A DNA stretch of 64,000 nt from Saprospiraceae bacterium (GTDB lineage: Bacteria; Bacteroidota; Bacteroidia; Chitinophagales; Saprospiraceae). The notes under the pieces are model-generated. The model ran no database searches, was not told the origin of the DNA, and saw only the letters and a program-made list of their open reading frames with translations. The DNA is taken from the NCBI GenBank assembly GCA_025056735.1, contig JANWVR010000035.1:1-64000 (forward strand), given 5' to 3'. This document shows positions 26,433-35,255 of the stretch, piece by piece. The position numbers and the translations under genes were made by a program. The stretch's first letter is position 1; each line of letters opens with the position of its first letter.

Positions 26433-27944
26433 TTAAATGCGCGTCCAGGTAGCGCCTTCTTTGCCGTCTTTGACGGCAATCCCTAACGCTGCCAAAGCGT
26501 CCCGGATTTTATCGCTGGTGGCCCAGTCCTTTTGGGCGCGCGCCGAGGCCCGGATGTCTAAAATAAGCGCCATCAGGCCTTCGACGATGTCGTTGCCATG
26601 AGCCGCCTCCATTTCGTCTTTAAGACCAAAGATGTCGAACAAGAACGCCCGGAATGTTGCCTTCAGGCGCTCGATAACCCAGGGAGAGACGTCGTTTAGC
26701 GGAATTTGCTGGTTAGCGATTTTGTGTACGTAACTGCTCAGTTCGTTTAGGTGCGCCAGAGCTATGGCTGTGTTGAAGTCGTCGTCCATGCCCTCGTAGG
26801 CTTCCTCGATGTGGCGCAAGATAGCCCGGTCGTGGTCGCTTTCCGAGCCGTCGTAGGCCGTCGTATCCGTAGGCAGGTTTTGCAGGATTTTGTTGACTTC
26901 CATCATTTTGCGATATGCCTTTTCGGCTGCCAGCAGTCCGTCGTCGGTCATATCGAGCACGCTGGCATAATGGGCTTGAAGGAAGTAATAGCGCAGCACC
27001 ATGGGCGAATAGGCCTTGCTTAACAGAGGACTGTCGCCGCTAAAGAGCTGTTCGGGCGTAATGAAGTTGCCTTCTGACTTGCTCATTTTGGCGCCATTGA
27101 GCTGCAGCATGTTGGTATGTATCCAATAGCGAGCGGGGCCACAACCACAGGCGCCGTGATTTTGGGCCACTTCGTTTTCGTGATGAGGGAACTTGAGGTC
27201 GCCACCACCGCCGTGAATGTCAAACGTCTGGCCTAAGTATTTGGTGCTCATCGCCGAGCACTCTAAGTGCCAGCCCGGAAAACCCACCGACCAAGGGCTG
27301 TTCCAAACCATCAGGTCACCTGGGCGCGCTTTCATCCACAGGGCAAAATCAGACGGGTGGTCTTTCTCGTCCTGGCTCTTGAGGTTGTCACGACTTTCGG
27401 CGATGAGTTCCTCCACCACGCGACCCGACAGGCGGCCGTATACGCCGGGATTATCCTGCGCAAACTTGCGCGTATTGAAATACACCGAGCCGTTGCGCAC
27501 GTAAGCGTAGCCGCGCTCCAGAATGCGTTGCACCATTTCAATCTGCTCTAAGATGTGCCCTGTGGCGCGCGGTTCAATGCTCGGCGGCAGGTTGTTGAGC
27601 GTGTGCATCATCTCGTGGAAGTCCAGCGTATACTTCTGCGCCACTTCCATGGGCTCAATCTTGTTGATGCGCGCACCTTGGGCCATGCGGTCTTCGCCAT
27701 CGTCGGTCAGGTGCCCTACGTCCGTAATATTGCGCACGTAGCGAACGCGATAGCCTAAGTGAAGCAGATAGCGGTACATGATGTCGAAACTGGTAAACGT
27801 GCGGCAGTTGCCCAGATGCACGTTGTTGTACACCGTTGGCCCGCAGACGTACATGCCCACAAAACCTTCGTGTATCGGCGTGAAAACCTCCTTTTTACCG
27901 CTTAGGGTGTTGCTAATCTTAAGGGTACGCTTGGTTGTATTCAT
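26433..27944 (-). CDS. cysS: Cysteinyl-tRNA synthetase
   Basis: This 503-residue class Ia synthetase charges tRNA-Cys. The zinc-binding MYVCGPTVYNN, the HIGH-equivalent HLGN, the CSAM block with HGGGGDLKFPHHENE, and the KMSKSEGNF catalytic loop are all present. The C-terminal helical anticodon-binding domain is complete. The start at 27944 is supported by the MNTTKRTLKISNTLSG N-terminus; a longer in-frame opening would run into the tRNA-Pro gene. A TACCTTTG box ends only 4 nt before this ATG, so the mRNA may be leaderless. Confidence 0.97.
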   Translation of the reverse strand: MNTTKRTLKISNTLSGKKEVFTPIHEGFVGMYVCGPTVYNNVHLGNCRTFTSFDIMYRYLLHLGYRVRYVRNITDVGHLTDDGEDRMAQGARINKIEPMEVAQKYTLDFHEMMHTLNNLPPSIEPRATGHILEQIEMVQRILERGYAYVRNGSVYFNTRKFAQDNPGVYGRLSGRVVEELIAESRDNLKSQDEKDHPSDFALWMKARPGDLMVWNSPWSVGFPGWHLECSAMSTKYLGQTFDIHGGGGDLKFPHHENEVAQNHGACGCGPARYWIHTNMLQLNGAKMSKSEGNFITPEQLFSGDSPLLSKAYSPMVLRYYFLQAHYASVLDMTDDGLLAAEKAYRKMMEVNKILQNLPTDTTAYDGSESDHDRAILRHIEEAYEGMDDDFNTAIALAHLNELSSYVHKIANQQIPLNDVSPWVIERLKATFRAFLFDIFGLKDEMEAAHGNDIVEGLMALILDIRASARAQKDWATSDKIRDALAALGIAVKDGKEGATWTRI

Positions 27945-27948
27945 GCGG

Positions 27949-27956
27949 CAAAGGTA
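27949..27956 (-). promoter_or_regulatory. -7 element abutting the cysS start codon
   Basis: The minus strand reads TACCTTTGCCGCATG, where ATG is the cysS start. With the usual position of TAnnTTTG this places the transcription start at or next to the start codon. No TTG is found 17-23 bp upstream, so the promoter is only partly supported. Confidence 0.4.
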
Positions 27957-28078
27957 AGCGCCTAAGAGCGTCTGAATAAAAAATGGCGGTGTATATTCCG
28001 ATGTCTTCGACCAGCAGCCTACCTTCCTCTGCTTGGCCAGCCGTTGGCCGTTTGGCAGTTCTGCCCCAGCCCACTCAA

Positions 28079-28108
28079 ACAAAAAAGGCCGCACCTCGCA
28101 GCGCGACC
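28079..28108 (-). terminator. Terminator after the tRNA cluster
   Basis: On the minus strand GGTCGC and GCGGCC form a 6-bp stem (one G-U pair) with a 10-nt loop, followed by TTTTTTG. It lies 14 bp after the 3' end of tRNA-Pro. Confidence 0.65.
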
Positions 28109-28121
28109 TGTGACCTGTTCG

Positions 28122-28195
28122 TCGGGACGACTGGATTCGAACCAGCGGCCACACGCCCCCCAGACGTGTACTCTACCGGGCTGAGCTACGTCCCG
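28122..28195 (-). tRNA. tRNA-Pro (anticodon GGG)
   Basis: A 74-nt cloverleaf: acceptor CGGGACG/CGTCCCG with discriminator A, D-arm GCTC/GAGT, anticodon stem CACGT/GCGTG with loop CTGGGGG (anticodon GGG), and T-arm GCTGG/CCAGT with loop TTCGAAT. CCA is not encoded. It is the last gene of a three-tRNA transcript. Confidence 0.93.
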
Positions 28196-28208
28196 AAACA
28201 ATCCTAAG

Positions 28209-28283
28209 TGGGTAATACTGGATTCGAACCAGTGACCTCACGCGTGTGAAGCGTGCGCTCTAAACCAACTGAGCTAATCACCC
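28209..28283 (-). tRNA. tRNA-Val (anticodon CAC)
   Basis: A 75-nt cloverleaf: acceptor GGGTGAT/ATTACCC (one G-U pair), D-arm GCTC/GAGC, anticodon stem CACGC/GCGTG with loop TTCACAC (anticodon CAC, reading GUG), and T-arm ACTGG/CCAGT. CCA is not encoded. It lies 13 nt upstream of tRNA-Pro. Confidence 0.93.
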
Positions 28284-28296
28284 CGAAGAAAAAGAG

Positions 28297-28370
28297 TCGG
28301 ACCAACGGGATTCGAACCTGTGACCTCCACGATGTCAACGTGGCGCTCTAACCAGCTGAGCTATGGCCCG
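28297..28370 (-). tRNA. tRNA-Val (anticodon GAC)
   Basis: A 74-nt cloverleaf: acceptor CGGGCCA/TGGTCCG (one G-U pair), D-arm GCTC/GAGC, anticodon stem CCACG/CGTGG with loop TTGACAT (anticodon GAC, reading GUC and GUU), and T-arm ACAGG/CCCGT, which has one A-C mismatch. CCA is not encoded. First gene of the tRNA cluster. Confidence 0.92.
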
Positions 28371-28408
28371 ATGTTTTGCCTTTAGCGCTCTTGCGCGCTT
28401 TGGGGCGG

Positions 28409-28440
28409 CAAAGATAAAGCTGTGAAAGAAAATCGTGCAA
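28409..28440 (-). promoter_or_regulatory. Promoter of the tRNA cluster
   Basis: TTG (28440-28438) and TATCTTTG (28416-28409) are spaced by 21 bp on the minus strand. This places the start about 35 nt before tRNA-Val(GAC). The -7 box is followed by CCGCC, as at several other genes here. Confidence 0.6.
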
Positions 28441-28608
28441 GCCCATTTTTAGAGTTTTTTACAAATTGGCCCACACAGCGCTGGCATTTCCGACTTTATT
28501 GAATTAAGTCTCGCATCTGGCAAAATTTGCAGACATGGTGCGTCCGCATGGCCTTACATTTCAGCCCATTTTTTGGGCTTATTCCATCCAAAACAACACA
28601 GACGTCCT

Positions 28609-31600
28609 ATGCGGAGCCTCTTTTACCCTTTATTCCTGTTTTTATTGCCGTTTTCGGTGTTTTCTCAAGCGCATTTTAGCGATGCTGCGGCGTCGGAAAT
28701 TCTTGAGGTTTCTGGGAGCGACGAGCGCGCTCTACCCGAGCGCTTTCGATGGGTGCGCGTAGATGTCAGCAGTCTAGCGCAGACCTTAGCCGCTGCTCCG
28801 CTCCGTTTTAGCGCAGCTCGCGGAGCCGAGGTTGTTGTAGCGCTGCCTATGCCCGACGGGCGCTGGGCGCGTTTTCGCGTCGCAGAAGCGCCGGTGATGC
28901 CGCCCGAATTGCAGGCCAAATACCCAGATATCCGCTCATACACAGGCGTTGGCCTCGACGACCCGACGGCCTCGCTCAAGTGCGACCTGACACCCAGAGG
29001 ATTCCATGCCATGATTTTGTCGGCCCGGCACGAGCCGGTGTTTCTCGACCCCTACCCGCTCAGCATGCCGGGCTATGCGATAGTGTACTTCAAATCAGCT
29101 TTGAAGGCACCAAAAGCGCCGTGGGTATGCTCCATAGGAGAGTCGCCAGCCAAGGCCAGTCGTTTTGAAGGCACTGCGCCGGAGCTGACGGGCGATTGTT
29201 TGCTGCGGCGCTATCGGCTGGCGCTGGCCTGCACGGGCGAATACGCGCAATTTCACGGCGGGACGAAGCCGTTGGCACTGGCCGCCATGGTGACCACGCT
29301 CAACCGCGTCAACGGCGTCTATGAGCGCGACCTGGGCATCCTGATGAGCCTGGTTCCGAACAACGATACGCTCATTTTTTTGGACCCGGCCACCGATGGC
29401 TACACGAACAATAACCTGTCCAGCATGCTGTCGCAGAACGTAACGAAGTGCAACACGCTTATCGGGCCAGAGAATTACGACATCGGTCACGTGTTTGGCA
29501 CCGGCAACGGCGGCGTGGCAGGGCTGGGTGTTGTATGCAACAACAGTACTAAAGCACGCGGCGTTACCGGACGCTCGGCTCCTGTAGGCGACCCGTTCGA
29601 CATTGACTACGTAGCCCACGAAATGGGGCACCAATTCGGCGCCAACCACACACAAAACAACAACTGCAGCCGCAACAACGCCACAGCAATGGAACCCGGC
29701 AGCGGCTCTACCATCATGGGCTACGCGGGTATCTGCAACCCCAACGTGCAGAACAACAGCGACGATTATTTCCATGCCATCAGCCTGCAGGAAATCCGTC
29801 AGTACGCCGTACTTGGCGCGGGCAATGTGTGTGCTCAGAAGGTGGATTTGGGCAATCAGTCGCCTATCGTTACCTCTGTCGGAGGCGCAACATTCACCAT
29901 ACCGCGCTCAACACCCTTTGTGCTTACAGCAGCCGGCGAAGACGCTGACGGCGACGCGCTCACCTACTGCTGGGAGCAAATGAACAACCAGACGGCTTCT
30001 ATGCCGCCTCAGCCGGGCAACGCCGTAGGGCCGATGTTCCGTTCCCTGAAGCCTACGCCAGCGCCAGAGCGCTACTTCCCGGCCCTCCCTTTTATTCTCA
30101 GCAACACCACAAATCCCTGGGAGCGCCTGCCCGCTGTAGGGCGCACGATGCGCTTCCGCGTAACCGCCCGCGACAATCACCCCGGCGGCGGATGCACGGG
30201 CTTGGCAAATGTGGACATCACCGTGGCTGCCAATAGCGGCCCATTTGCTGTGCTGGAGCCCAATACGGCAACCACCTGGTATGTTGGTCAGACGCAAACT
30301 GTGCGGTGGGATGTCGCTCGCACCGACACAGCACCTGTGAATTGCACCGAGGTGCTCTTGCTGCTGTCCACCGACGGCGGCTGGACGTACCCATACGTGC
30401 TGGCCGGCCCTCTGCCCAATACGGGCGAAGCAGCGGTAGAGGTTCCTCTCCTGCTTTCGGACAGCTGCCGCGTGCGCGTGCAAGCCGTGGGGAACATCTT
30501 CTTCGACGTTTCCGATCAGAACTTCCGCATTGAATTGCCGCCGGCACCTACCTTTTTGATAGACACCGATTTATCGGCCCAGGTGCAGCGTTGTGCTGGC
30601 GACTCGCTGGCCTTCTGGGTGCGCACGCGCAGCATTGCGGGCTTTTCGCAAGCCATAACGTTTGCCCTCGACGGCCTGCCGCCGGATGCGGTGGCTTCTG
30701 TCTCGCCCAACCCTGTCCCTGCTGGCGATAGCGTGCTCGTCGTCATTCGCAAACTGACGACGCCGGGCCAATATGCCCTCTCCTTAGTCAGCACCAGCTA
30801 TACGCTGACGCGCGAACGCAAAATAGCGCTCCATGTGGTGGAAGCTCAGCCGGCAGCGCCCTTGCTCGCCGCGCCATTGGACGGCCAGCGCGACGTAACA
30901 CCGGGAACCGTCCTGCGCTGGATGCCTGTTGCCAACGCGCTGCGCTACGAGGTACAAATCAGTCAGACTCCGGCGTTTGCCCTCGACCAAACTGTCTGGG
31001 AAACCACCGTCGCTGACGCAGAGGCCCCCATAAACAGCGCCCTGCAACCCGGTGCCGTTTATTATTGGCGGGTGCGGGCCGAAAACGCCTGCGGCCAGAG
31101 CCAATACTCGCCAGTCTGGGCTTTCCAGACGGCTCGAAAAGTGTGCGGACTGGAATTCGCAAGCGAAAACGTGCCTGTAACCATCCCAACCACATCGGCA
31201 GCTACGGTGAGCAGTACCTTAGGTCTTACAGACCCGCGTCCATTGGCCGACCTAGACGCATGGGTCAACATCCGCCACACCTGGGTGGGCGACCTGCGTG
31301 CACGCCTTATCGGCCCGGGCGGCGATACGGTGCTTCTCTTTGACCAGCCGGGCGTACCCGCTACAGTAGCTGGCTGCTCGGGCGACAATATCACAGCCAC
31401 CTTTGACGACGAGGCGGCCCTGACCGCCGCCGACTTTGAAAAAACCTGCAACACCACTCCGCCGGCCATTTCGGGTGTCTTCCAGCCCTTGCAGGCACTG
31501 GCGCGCTTCTATCCCAAACCGGCCTCCGGTGTCTGGCACTTGGGCGTGAGCGACCTGGCCAACGACGACGGCGGCGCTATAGAAGCCTGGGGGCTACGCT

Positions 31601-34002
31601 GCTGCTTCTGGGACACCACCCAGGCCGCCCTTCTATTAAAAAATGAAATCCTCCTGCTAGCTGCCGGTCAAACCGCGCCAATAGACGATAACCTGCTGGC
31701 CTTAGACCTGGCCGGCGAAACGCCCGAAAACGGTGTCTTTACCCTGCTTGCCCAGCCCGAACATGGGCAACTGCTGCGCAATGGCCTGCCGCTATCCGTC
31801 GGCGACGCCTTCACGCAGGCGGATATCAACGACGGCCTCATCGCATATCGGCACAATGGAAACGCAGCCACGCAAGACGCCTTCGCCTTCGATGCCCTCC
31901 AGGCTACGGCCAATCAATGGCTACACAACGCCATTTTCCGCATCCAAATCTTCCAGAACGACCTTGTCGTCTCCGTCGTCCTGCTCGACTCGCTGCGCTG
32001 CCACAACGGCGCCACGGCCCGATTGCTGGCTACTGTGCAAGGCGGCAAGCCGCCCTACAGCTACCAGCTCTCCACTGGTGGCCCTGCCCGAGACAGCGGG
32101 CTGTTTGAAAACCTGAGCGCAGGCAGCTACTCGGTCGTCGTTACCGATGGATGGGGCTTCACAGCCGTATCGCCACTGGTCGTCGTGCCCAATCCCGACC
32201 CGACGGTCGTGCTGGCCCTGGCGTCCAACGACTCGATTGAGGTACGGGTCTCGGGCGGAAACCCGCCCTACCGATATCGCCTTGGCAATGGCGCTTACCA
32301 GGAGGAGCCGCTGTTCACCGACCTGCCCAACGACACTTATACTGTGGAGGTGCAAGATGCCAAGGGTTGCACAGCCAGCACGCAGGTCATCGTCTATGTA
32401 GGGCCTTTGGCCGTGCTTAACATCCAGACAACTCCCGTCTCTTGTCAGGGTGGCAGCAACGGCACTGTGCGAATTACAGCAGGCGGCGGCGTTCCGCCCT
32501 ACTCGTACAGTCTGGACGGTTTGGATTTTCAAGCAGAAAATGCGTTCCAAAACCTGCCGGCAGGCCAGTACACTGTTGTGGTGGAGGACAAACAGGGAAC
32601 TACTGTTACGCAAGTCTTCACCATCGCAGAGCCGCCCGCTCTCGTAGTGAGTGCCACTGCTGTGCTCAACCGCATCGAGGTGGTCGCTTCGGGCGGCACG
32701 GGCGTGCTGTTGTACCGCCTGAATGGCGGGCCATACCAACCGCAGCCCGTGTTCGGTGGGCTGGCCAATGGTACCTATACGGTTACGGTACGCGACGCCA
32801 ACGGCTGCACGGCCGAGACGACAGTGGTAGTAGATGTGCCCCCACTGCAGCTGCTGACGGTGGATATCGAAGGCGAGATTCTCTGCGCTGGTCAGACGGT
32901 GCGCGTGCTCGTTAGTGCTACGGGCGGCGTCCCGCCCTATGCCTATGCCTTGGATAGCGGGCCATTCCAGGCAGCGAGTATCTGGAGCGCTGTGGGCGCT
33001 GGAGCACATGTCATCACTGTACGCGATGCCGCCGGTAATCAGGTGATTAGCGACACGTTTTTCATCTACTCTCCGCTGCCATTGGAAGCAACTGCAGCAG
33101 TATTTGGCCCTACGGCAACCGTTTCTGCCAACGGCGGAACGCCACCGTATCGCTATTCAATAGACGGCGCTGACTGGACGCTGGAAGATTTCTTTGCCAA
33201 CTTATCCAATGGAATGCACTTCGTCGTGGTGGCCGATGTCAATAATTGCACCGATACTGTCTCTTTCGAGGTCAACTACGTGCCGATGACCGCTCTTCTG
33301 ACGCGCACTCCACCGTCGTGTGCTGGCGCATCGGACGGCGCTTTTGAGGTGGAAATCCTCGGCGGTGTCCCACCCTTCACCTGCGCTGGCGTGCCGCTGA
33401 GCGACAACCGCTGCGCGCGCGGGCATCTGAGTGCGGGTGTGTACACTCTCACGCTAAGCGACGCCCTAGGCGACACGCTCGTTGTCAGTGTAATGCTCAA
33501 CGACCCGCCTGTGCTCGTCATCACCGTCTCTGCCCAGCTCAATACGCTGACGGCTGCTGCCTCGGGCGGCACAGGCGCGCTCGTGTACAGCTTAGACGGC
33601 CTGACGTTCCAGGGTTCGCCAGTCTTTGCCAACCTGCCCAACGGCATTTACACCGTTACGGTGCGCGACGCTAATGGCTGCACGGCGGTGTCGGAGCCGG
33701 TAGAAATTGACATCATCAGCACGCGCACGCCTGAGGCAAAAAACCAGGTGCGCCTCTACCCAAACCCAAACACCGGGCGCTTCTGGGTAGAATTGGCCCA
33801 GCCCGCTGCTGAAGCGCTGCAGATATCGCTGTACGACTTGCGTGGGCAAGTCGTCTGGCAGCAAACTTGCTCCGATGCAAGCGGCAAGGTTTTGTGGGAA
33901 ATCCGCCTGCCCGATGTACCAGCAGGGGCATATGTGTTGTACGGCATGAATAGCCGCCAGCACTTCGTAGAGCGCGTGTTAATAACCAAAGGAAGCGACT
34001 GA
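28609..34002 (+). CDS. Giant secreted reprolysin-like metallopeptidase with SprB repeats and T9SS sorting domain
   Basis: This 1797-residue protein has a signal peptide (about 1-21, PFSVFSQ) and a propeptide-like region. An M12B-like metzincin domain follows, with the zinc motif HEMGHQFGANH at residues 337-347 and the Met-turn STIMGYAG. Downstream come beta domains, an FN3-like segment (about 750-843, YYWRVRAENACG), a proprotein-convertase P-domain (about 844-1000, WVNIRHTWVGDLRARLIGPGG), and a cadherin-like CSPG segment (about 1010-1120). Eight SprB-type repeats occupy about 1143-1700, and a Por sorting domain starts near 1715 (LYPNPNTGRFWVEL). The ATG at 28609 is chosen because it begins the signal peptide. 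It is expected to be a surface or released protease; the substrate is unknown. Confidence 0.92.
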   Translation: MRSLFYPLFLFLLPFSVFSQAHFSDAAASEILEVSGSDERALPERFRWVRVDVSSLAQTLAAAPLRFSAARGAEVVVALPMPDGRWARFRVAEAPVMPPELQAKYPDIRSYTGVGLDDPTASLKCDLTPRGFHAMILSARHEPVFLDPYPLSMPGYAIVYFKSALKAPKAPWVCSIGESPAKASRFEGTAPELTGDCLLRRYRLALACTGEYAQFHGGTKPLALAAMVTTLNRVNGVYERDLGILMSLVPNNDTLIFLDPATDGYTNNNLSSMLSQNVTKCNTLIGPENYDIGHVFGTGNGGVAGLGVVCNNSTKARGVTGRSAPVGDPFDIDYVAHEMGHQFGANHTQNNNCSRNNATAMEPGSGSTIMGYAGICNPNVQNNSDDYFHAISLQEIRQYAVLGAGNVCAQKVDLGNQSPIVTSVGGATFTIPRSTPFVLTAAGEDADGDALTYCWEQMNNQTASMPPQPGNAVGPMFRSLKPTPAPERYFPALPFILSNTTNPWERLPAVGRTMRFRVTARDNHPGGGCTGLANVDITVAANSGPFAVLEPNTATTWYVGQTQTVRWDVARTDTAPVNCTEVLLLLSTDGGWTYPYVLAGPLPNTGEAAVEVPLLLSDSCRVRVQAVGNIFFDVSDQNFRIELPPAPTFLIDTDLSAQVQRCAGDSLAFWVRTRSIAGFSQAITFALDGLPPDAVASVSPNPVPAGDSVLVVIRKLTTPGQYALSLVSTSYTLTRERKIALHVVEAQPAAPLLAAPLDGQRDVTPGTVLRWMPVANALRYEVQISQTPAFALDQTVWETTVADAEAPINSALQPGAVYYWRVRAENACGQSQYSPVWAFQTARKVCGLEFASENVPVTIPTTSAATVSSTLGLTDPRPLADLDAWVNIRHTWVGDLRARLIGPGGDTVLLFDQPGVPATVAGCSGDNITATFDDEAALTAADFEKTCNTTPPAISGVFQPLQALARFYPKPASGVWHLGVSDLANDDGGAIEAWGLRCCFWDTTQAALLLKNEILLLAAGQTAPIDDNLLALDLAGETPENGVFTLLAQPEHGQLLRNGLPLSVGDAFTQADINDGLIAYRHNGNAATQDAFAFDALQATANQWLHNAIFRIQIFQNDLVVSVVLLDSLRCHNGATARLLATVQGGKPPYSYQLSTGGPARDSGLFENLSAGSYSVVVTDGWGFTAVSPLVVVPNPDPTVVLALASNDSIEVRVSGGNPPYRYRLGNGAYQEEPLFTDLPNDTYTVEVQDAKGCTASTQVIVYVGPLAVLNIQTTPVSCQGGSNGTVRITAGGGVPPYSYSLDGLDFQAENAFQNLPAGQYTVVVEDKQGTTVTQVFTIAEPPALVVSATAVLNRIEVVASGGTGVLLYRLNGGPYQPQPVFGGLANGTYTVTVRDANGCTAETTVVVDVPPLQLLTVDIEGEILCAGQTVRVLVSATGGVPPYAYALDSGPFQAASIWSAVGAGAHVITVRDAAGNQVISDTFFIYSPLPLEATAAVFGPTATVSANGGTPPYRYSIDGADWTLEDFFANLSNGMHFVVVADVNNCTDTVSFEVNYVPMTALLTRTPPSCAGASDGAFEVEILGGVPPFTCAGVPLSDNRCARGHLSAGVYTLTLSDALGDTLVVSVMLNDPPVLVITVSAQLNTLTAAASGGTGALVYSLDGLTFQGSPVFANLPNGIYTVTVRDANGCTAVSEPVEIDIISTRTPEAKNQVRLYPNPNTGRFWVELAQPAAEALQISLYDLRGQVVWQQTCSDASGKVLWEIRLPDVPAGAYVLYGMNSRQHFVERVLITKGSD
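32038..33720 (+). repeat. Eight SprB-type repeats within the metallopeptidase
   Basis: Repeats of about 65-90 codons share the pattern GG-x-PPY-x-Y-x-L-[DN]-G ... F-x-NL-x-[NA]G-x-YTV-x-V-x-D-x-[NK]GC. They open at QGGKPPYSYQL, SGGNPPYRYRL, GGGVPPYSYSL, SGGTGVLLYRL, TGGVPPYAYAL, NGGTPPYRYSI, LGGVPPFTCAG and SGGTGALVYSL. Such repeats occur in the gliding adhesin SprB of Flavobacterium and in many T9SS cargo proteins. Confidence 0.85.
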
Positions 34003-34423
34003 GGTCAGTTCTACATTTTATCTAAAGGTGCCTGAGGGGTCTTCAAGCGTTTTATTTTCATAGCGGAGAATGTTGCTACAGCCCGATAGCTGGCTTGCGT
34101 AAGGTCAGCTAAAGGAAGTTTGCCGTGCAAAATATGTGGCGCTTATTCGAGCAGCATAAAGGAAGCAGATAAAATTGCCAGCCTTTCTTGAGCATAATAG
34201 CGGAGTAGCACGCGCGCGAAGGCCTGGCTCACTCTTTCTGTGTGGCCATGCCCACATTTTTTTTCTCACCGAAAATATTTTAAGTCAATATTTGTGCCGT
34301 CAAAGCGAGAGGAGCGTCTTTACATCCAAATGCGGCACTCCGCTGTTTAGAGGCTGATGTCTGGTTGGAATAGGGCTGCTTTCCCGGGCATCATCCGACA
34401 CTTCAGAAAAATACACGCTCGAT
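34003..34423. other. Intergenic stretch without recognisable gene
   Basis: This 421-bp gap between the metallopeptidase and CBS-protein genes (both plus) holds no ORF with convincing family similarity. I see no strong hairpin followed by a T-run and no complete TTG/TAnnTTTG promoter. It is AT-richer than its surroundings. A small RNA or a promoter without consensus boxes cannot be excluded. Confidence 0.5.
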
Positions 34424-35086
34424 ATGACCGCCCAAATGCTTGTGGCACAAGAGATTCCACCGCTGACGGTAGAACAGACCGGCAAGGATGCCTTTCACGC
34501 CCTCAACGACCACCACGTGCGCCATTTGCCGGTGGTGAAAGATGGGCGCTTGGTAGGCATTTTGTCAGAGGAAGATATCTTCAACCACAAGCTATACGAG
34601 CCGATCGGGCAATATGAGTTTTCGCTGATGCGCCGCTTCTTTGTGCGCCACACGGATCACGTGTTCGACGTCATGCGCACGATGGGAGAAAACCGCCTGA
34701 CAGTGATACCCGTAGTGGACGACGATGACAAGTATCTGGGGCTGATTACGTTGAGCGACCTGCTGCGCTTCTTTGCCTACACGGCTTCGCTGACCGAGCC
34801 GGGCAGTGTGCTGGTGCTGGAAATGCACCGGCGCGATTACTCGCTGGCGCTGCTGTCGCGCATCATCGAGGAAGAAAATGCCAAAATCCTGGCGGCGTTT
34901 GTTACCTCTCCGCCGGGCAGCGAACTCGTTGAGGTTACGCTTAAGTTGAGCACGCAAGACCTGGGACGGGTAGTAGCAGCGCTCCAACGCTTTGAGTACT
35001 ATGTCAAATACTCCTTCACCGAGTCGGACTACACCGATGCCTTGCGCGAGCGGTACGACTCGCTGATGACGTATCTAAACGTGTGA
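34424..35086 (+). CDS. CBS-domain pair protein with C-terminal ACT-like region
   Basis: The 220-residue cytoplasmic protein has two CBS motifs (about 1-60, HVRHLPVVKDGRLVGILSEEDIF; and 80-130, RLTVIPVVDDDDKYLGLITLSDLL), which usually form one adenosine-nucleotide-binding Bateman module. Residues about 140-220 (GSVLVLEMHRRDYSLALLSRIIEEENAKIL) look like an ACT-type regulatory fold. It may sense energy state or an amino acid. No partner is obvious in the neighbourhood; the next gene, aspartate kinase, is convergent. Confidence 0.85.
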   Translation: MTAQMLVAQEIPPLTVEQTGKDAFHALNDHHVRHLPVVKDGRLVGILSEEDIFNHKLYEPIGQYEFSLMRRFFVRHTDHVFDVMRTMGENRLTVIPVVDDDDKYLGLITLSDLLRFFAYTASLTEPGSVLVLEMHRRDYSLALLSRIIEEENAKILAAFVTSPPGSELVEVTLKLSTQDLGRVVAALQRFEYYVKYSFTESDYTDALRERYDSLMTYLNV

Positions 35087-35255
35087 AGGTGTTTTTTCAC
35101 GGAAAAAAACAGCTTTAGACTTTGCCGCTGCCGCTTTAGCAGCGCAATAGCGCCAACTTCTAATTTCCGCAGAGGCGCCTCATGCTAGAGCTACGAGCCT
35201 ACTCCTTGTCCATTCCAGAAACGCCGCCATGGCGCGCTTCCAAACCGACTTGGCG

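Noticed and set aside
27945-28154. Longer cysS start at 28154
   Set aside because: It would overlap tRNA-Pro and its terminator, and the added residues have no similarity to cysteinyl-tRNA synthetases.
34175-34357. 60-codon ORF in the 421-bp gap after the metallopeptidase
   Set aside because: Composition is not protein-like for this genome, there is no recognisable family, and no promoter or hydrophobic pattern supports it.
35087-35140. A/T-tract and short GCTGC/GCAGC hairpin after the CBS-protein gene as terminator
   Set aside because: The stem is only 5 bp and no T-run follows it on the plus strand, so support is too weak.
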